From NCBI GenBank assembly GCA_003175865.1, contig PSRF01000184.1:1-6171 (forward strand): a DNA stretch of 6,171 nt, read 5' to 3'. Below the pieces are notes generated by a model, which had not been told where the DNA came from, did no database searches, and was given only the letters and a program-made list of their open reading frames with translations. This document shows positions 6,153-6,171 of the stretch, in pieces. The first letter of the stretch is position 1. Each line of letters begins with the position of its first letter. The translations under genes and the position numbers were made by a program. Origin of the DNA: Blastocatellia bacterium. GTDB taxonomy: Bacteria; Acidobacteriota; Blastocatellia; Pyrinomonadales; Pyrinomonadaceae.

Positions 6153-6171
6153 TTCTAATTTGCTCCGGTGT

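Noticed and set aside
6050..6170. CACCGGAG at 6050-6057 and its reverse complement at 6163-6170 as transposon ends
   Set aside because: The match is only 8 bp, no transposase lies between, and this size of match is expected by chance.

Overview
This is an ordinary-looking stretch of bacterial chromosome with roughly balanced base composition. It holds four substantial protein genes plus the tail of a fifth. The mix suggests a free-living, polymer-degrading Gram-negative: a family 9 cellulase-type glycosidase, a pair of exported M16 metallopeptidases, and redox enzymes, separated by repeat-rich intergenic DNA. Acidobacteriota (Blastocatellia-like) is my best guess. It rests on protein style and on the intergenic heptad and REP-like repeats, not on any marker gene.

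Layout. Bases 2-337 (+) are the C-terminal end of a glycoside hydrolase family 9 enzyme. It converges on a zinc-independent quinone oxidoreductase (qor, 453-1421, -), and the gap between them is almost filled by an inverted array of 7-nt repeats (344-452). Bases 1422-1881 carry no intact gene. They contain a near-perfect 33-bp inverted repeat (1604-1704, REPIN-like) and two short, gene-like minus-strand reading frames that meet out of frame inside it, which I read as a possible gene relic. A good sigma-70-type promoter follows (1799-1827). It leads into a two-gene operon (1882-3312 and 3312-4790, +) encoding two secreted M16B peptidase-family subunits. A short convergent gap with a minus-strand terminator (4863-4887) separates this from an FAD-dependent aromatic-hydroxylase-type monooxygenase (4900-6048, -). 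The last ~120 bases, upstream of the monooxygenase, hold a short hydrophobic reading frame of uncertain status.

How the genes work together. The two M16 genes are clearly partners. The first keeps the HxxEH zinc site and has lost the Arg/Tyr pair; the second has lost the zinc site and keeps Arg/Tyr. The stop and start overlap by one base (TAATG), with a strong Shine-Dalgarno sequence inside the end of the first gene. They should form one heterodimeric envelope peptidase. The other genes show no evident functional link to it. I found no CRISPR array, RNA gene, transposase, toxin-antitoxin or defence system, and nothing that clearly amounts to a new system. The least explained part is the qor-M16 intergenic region.
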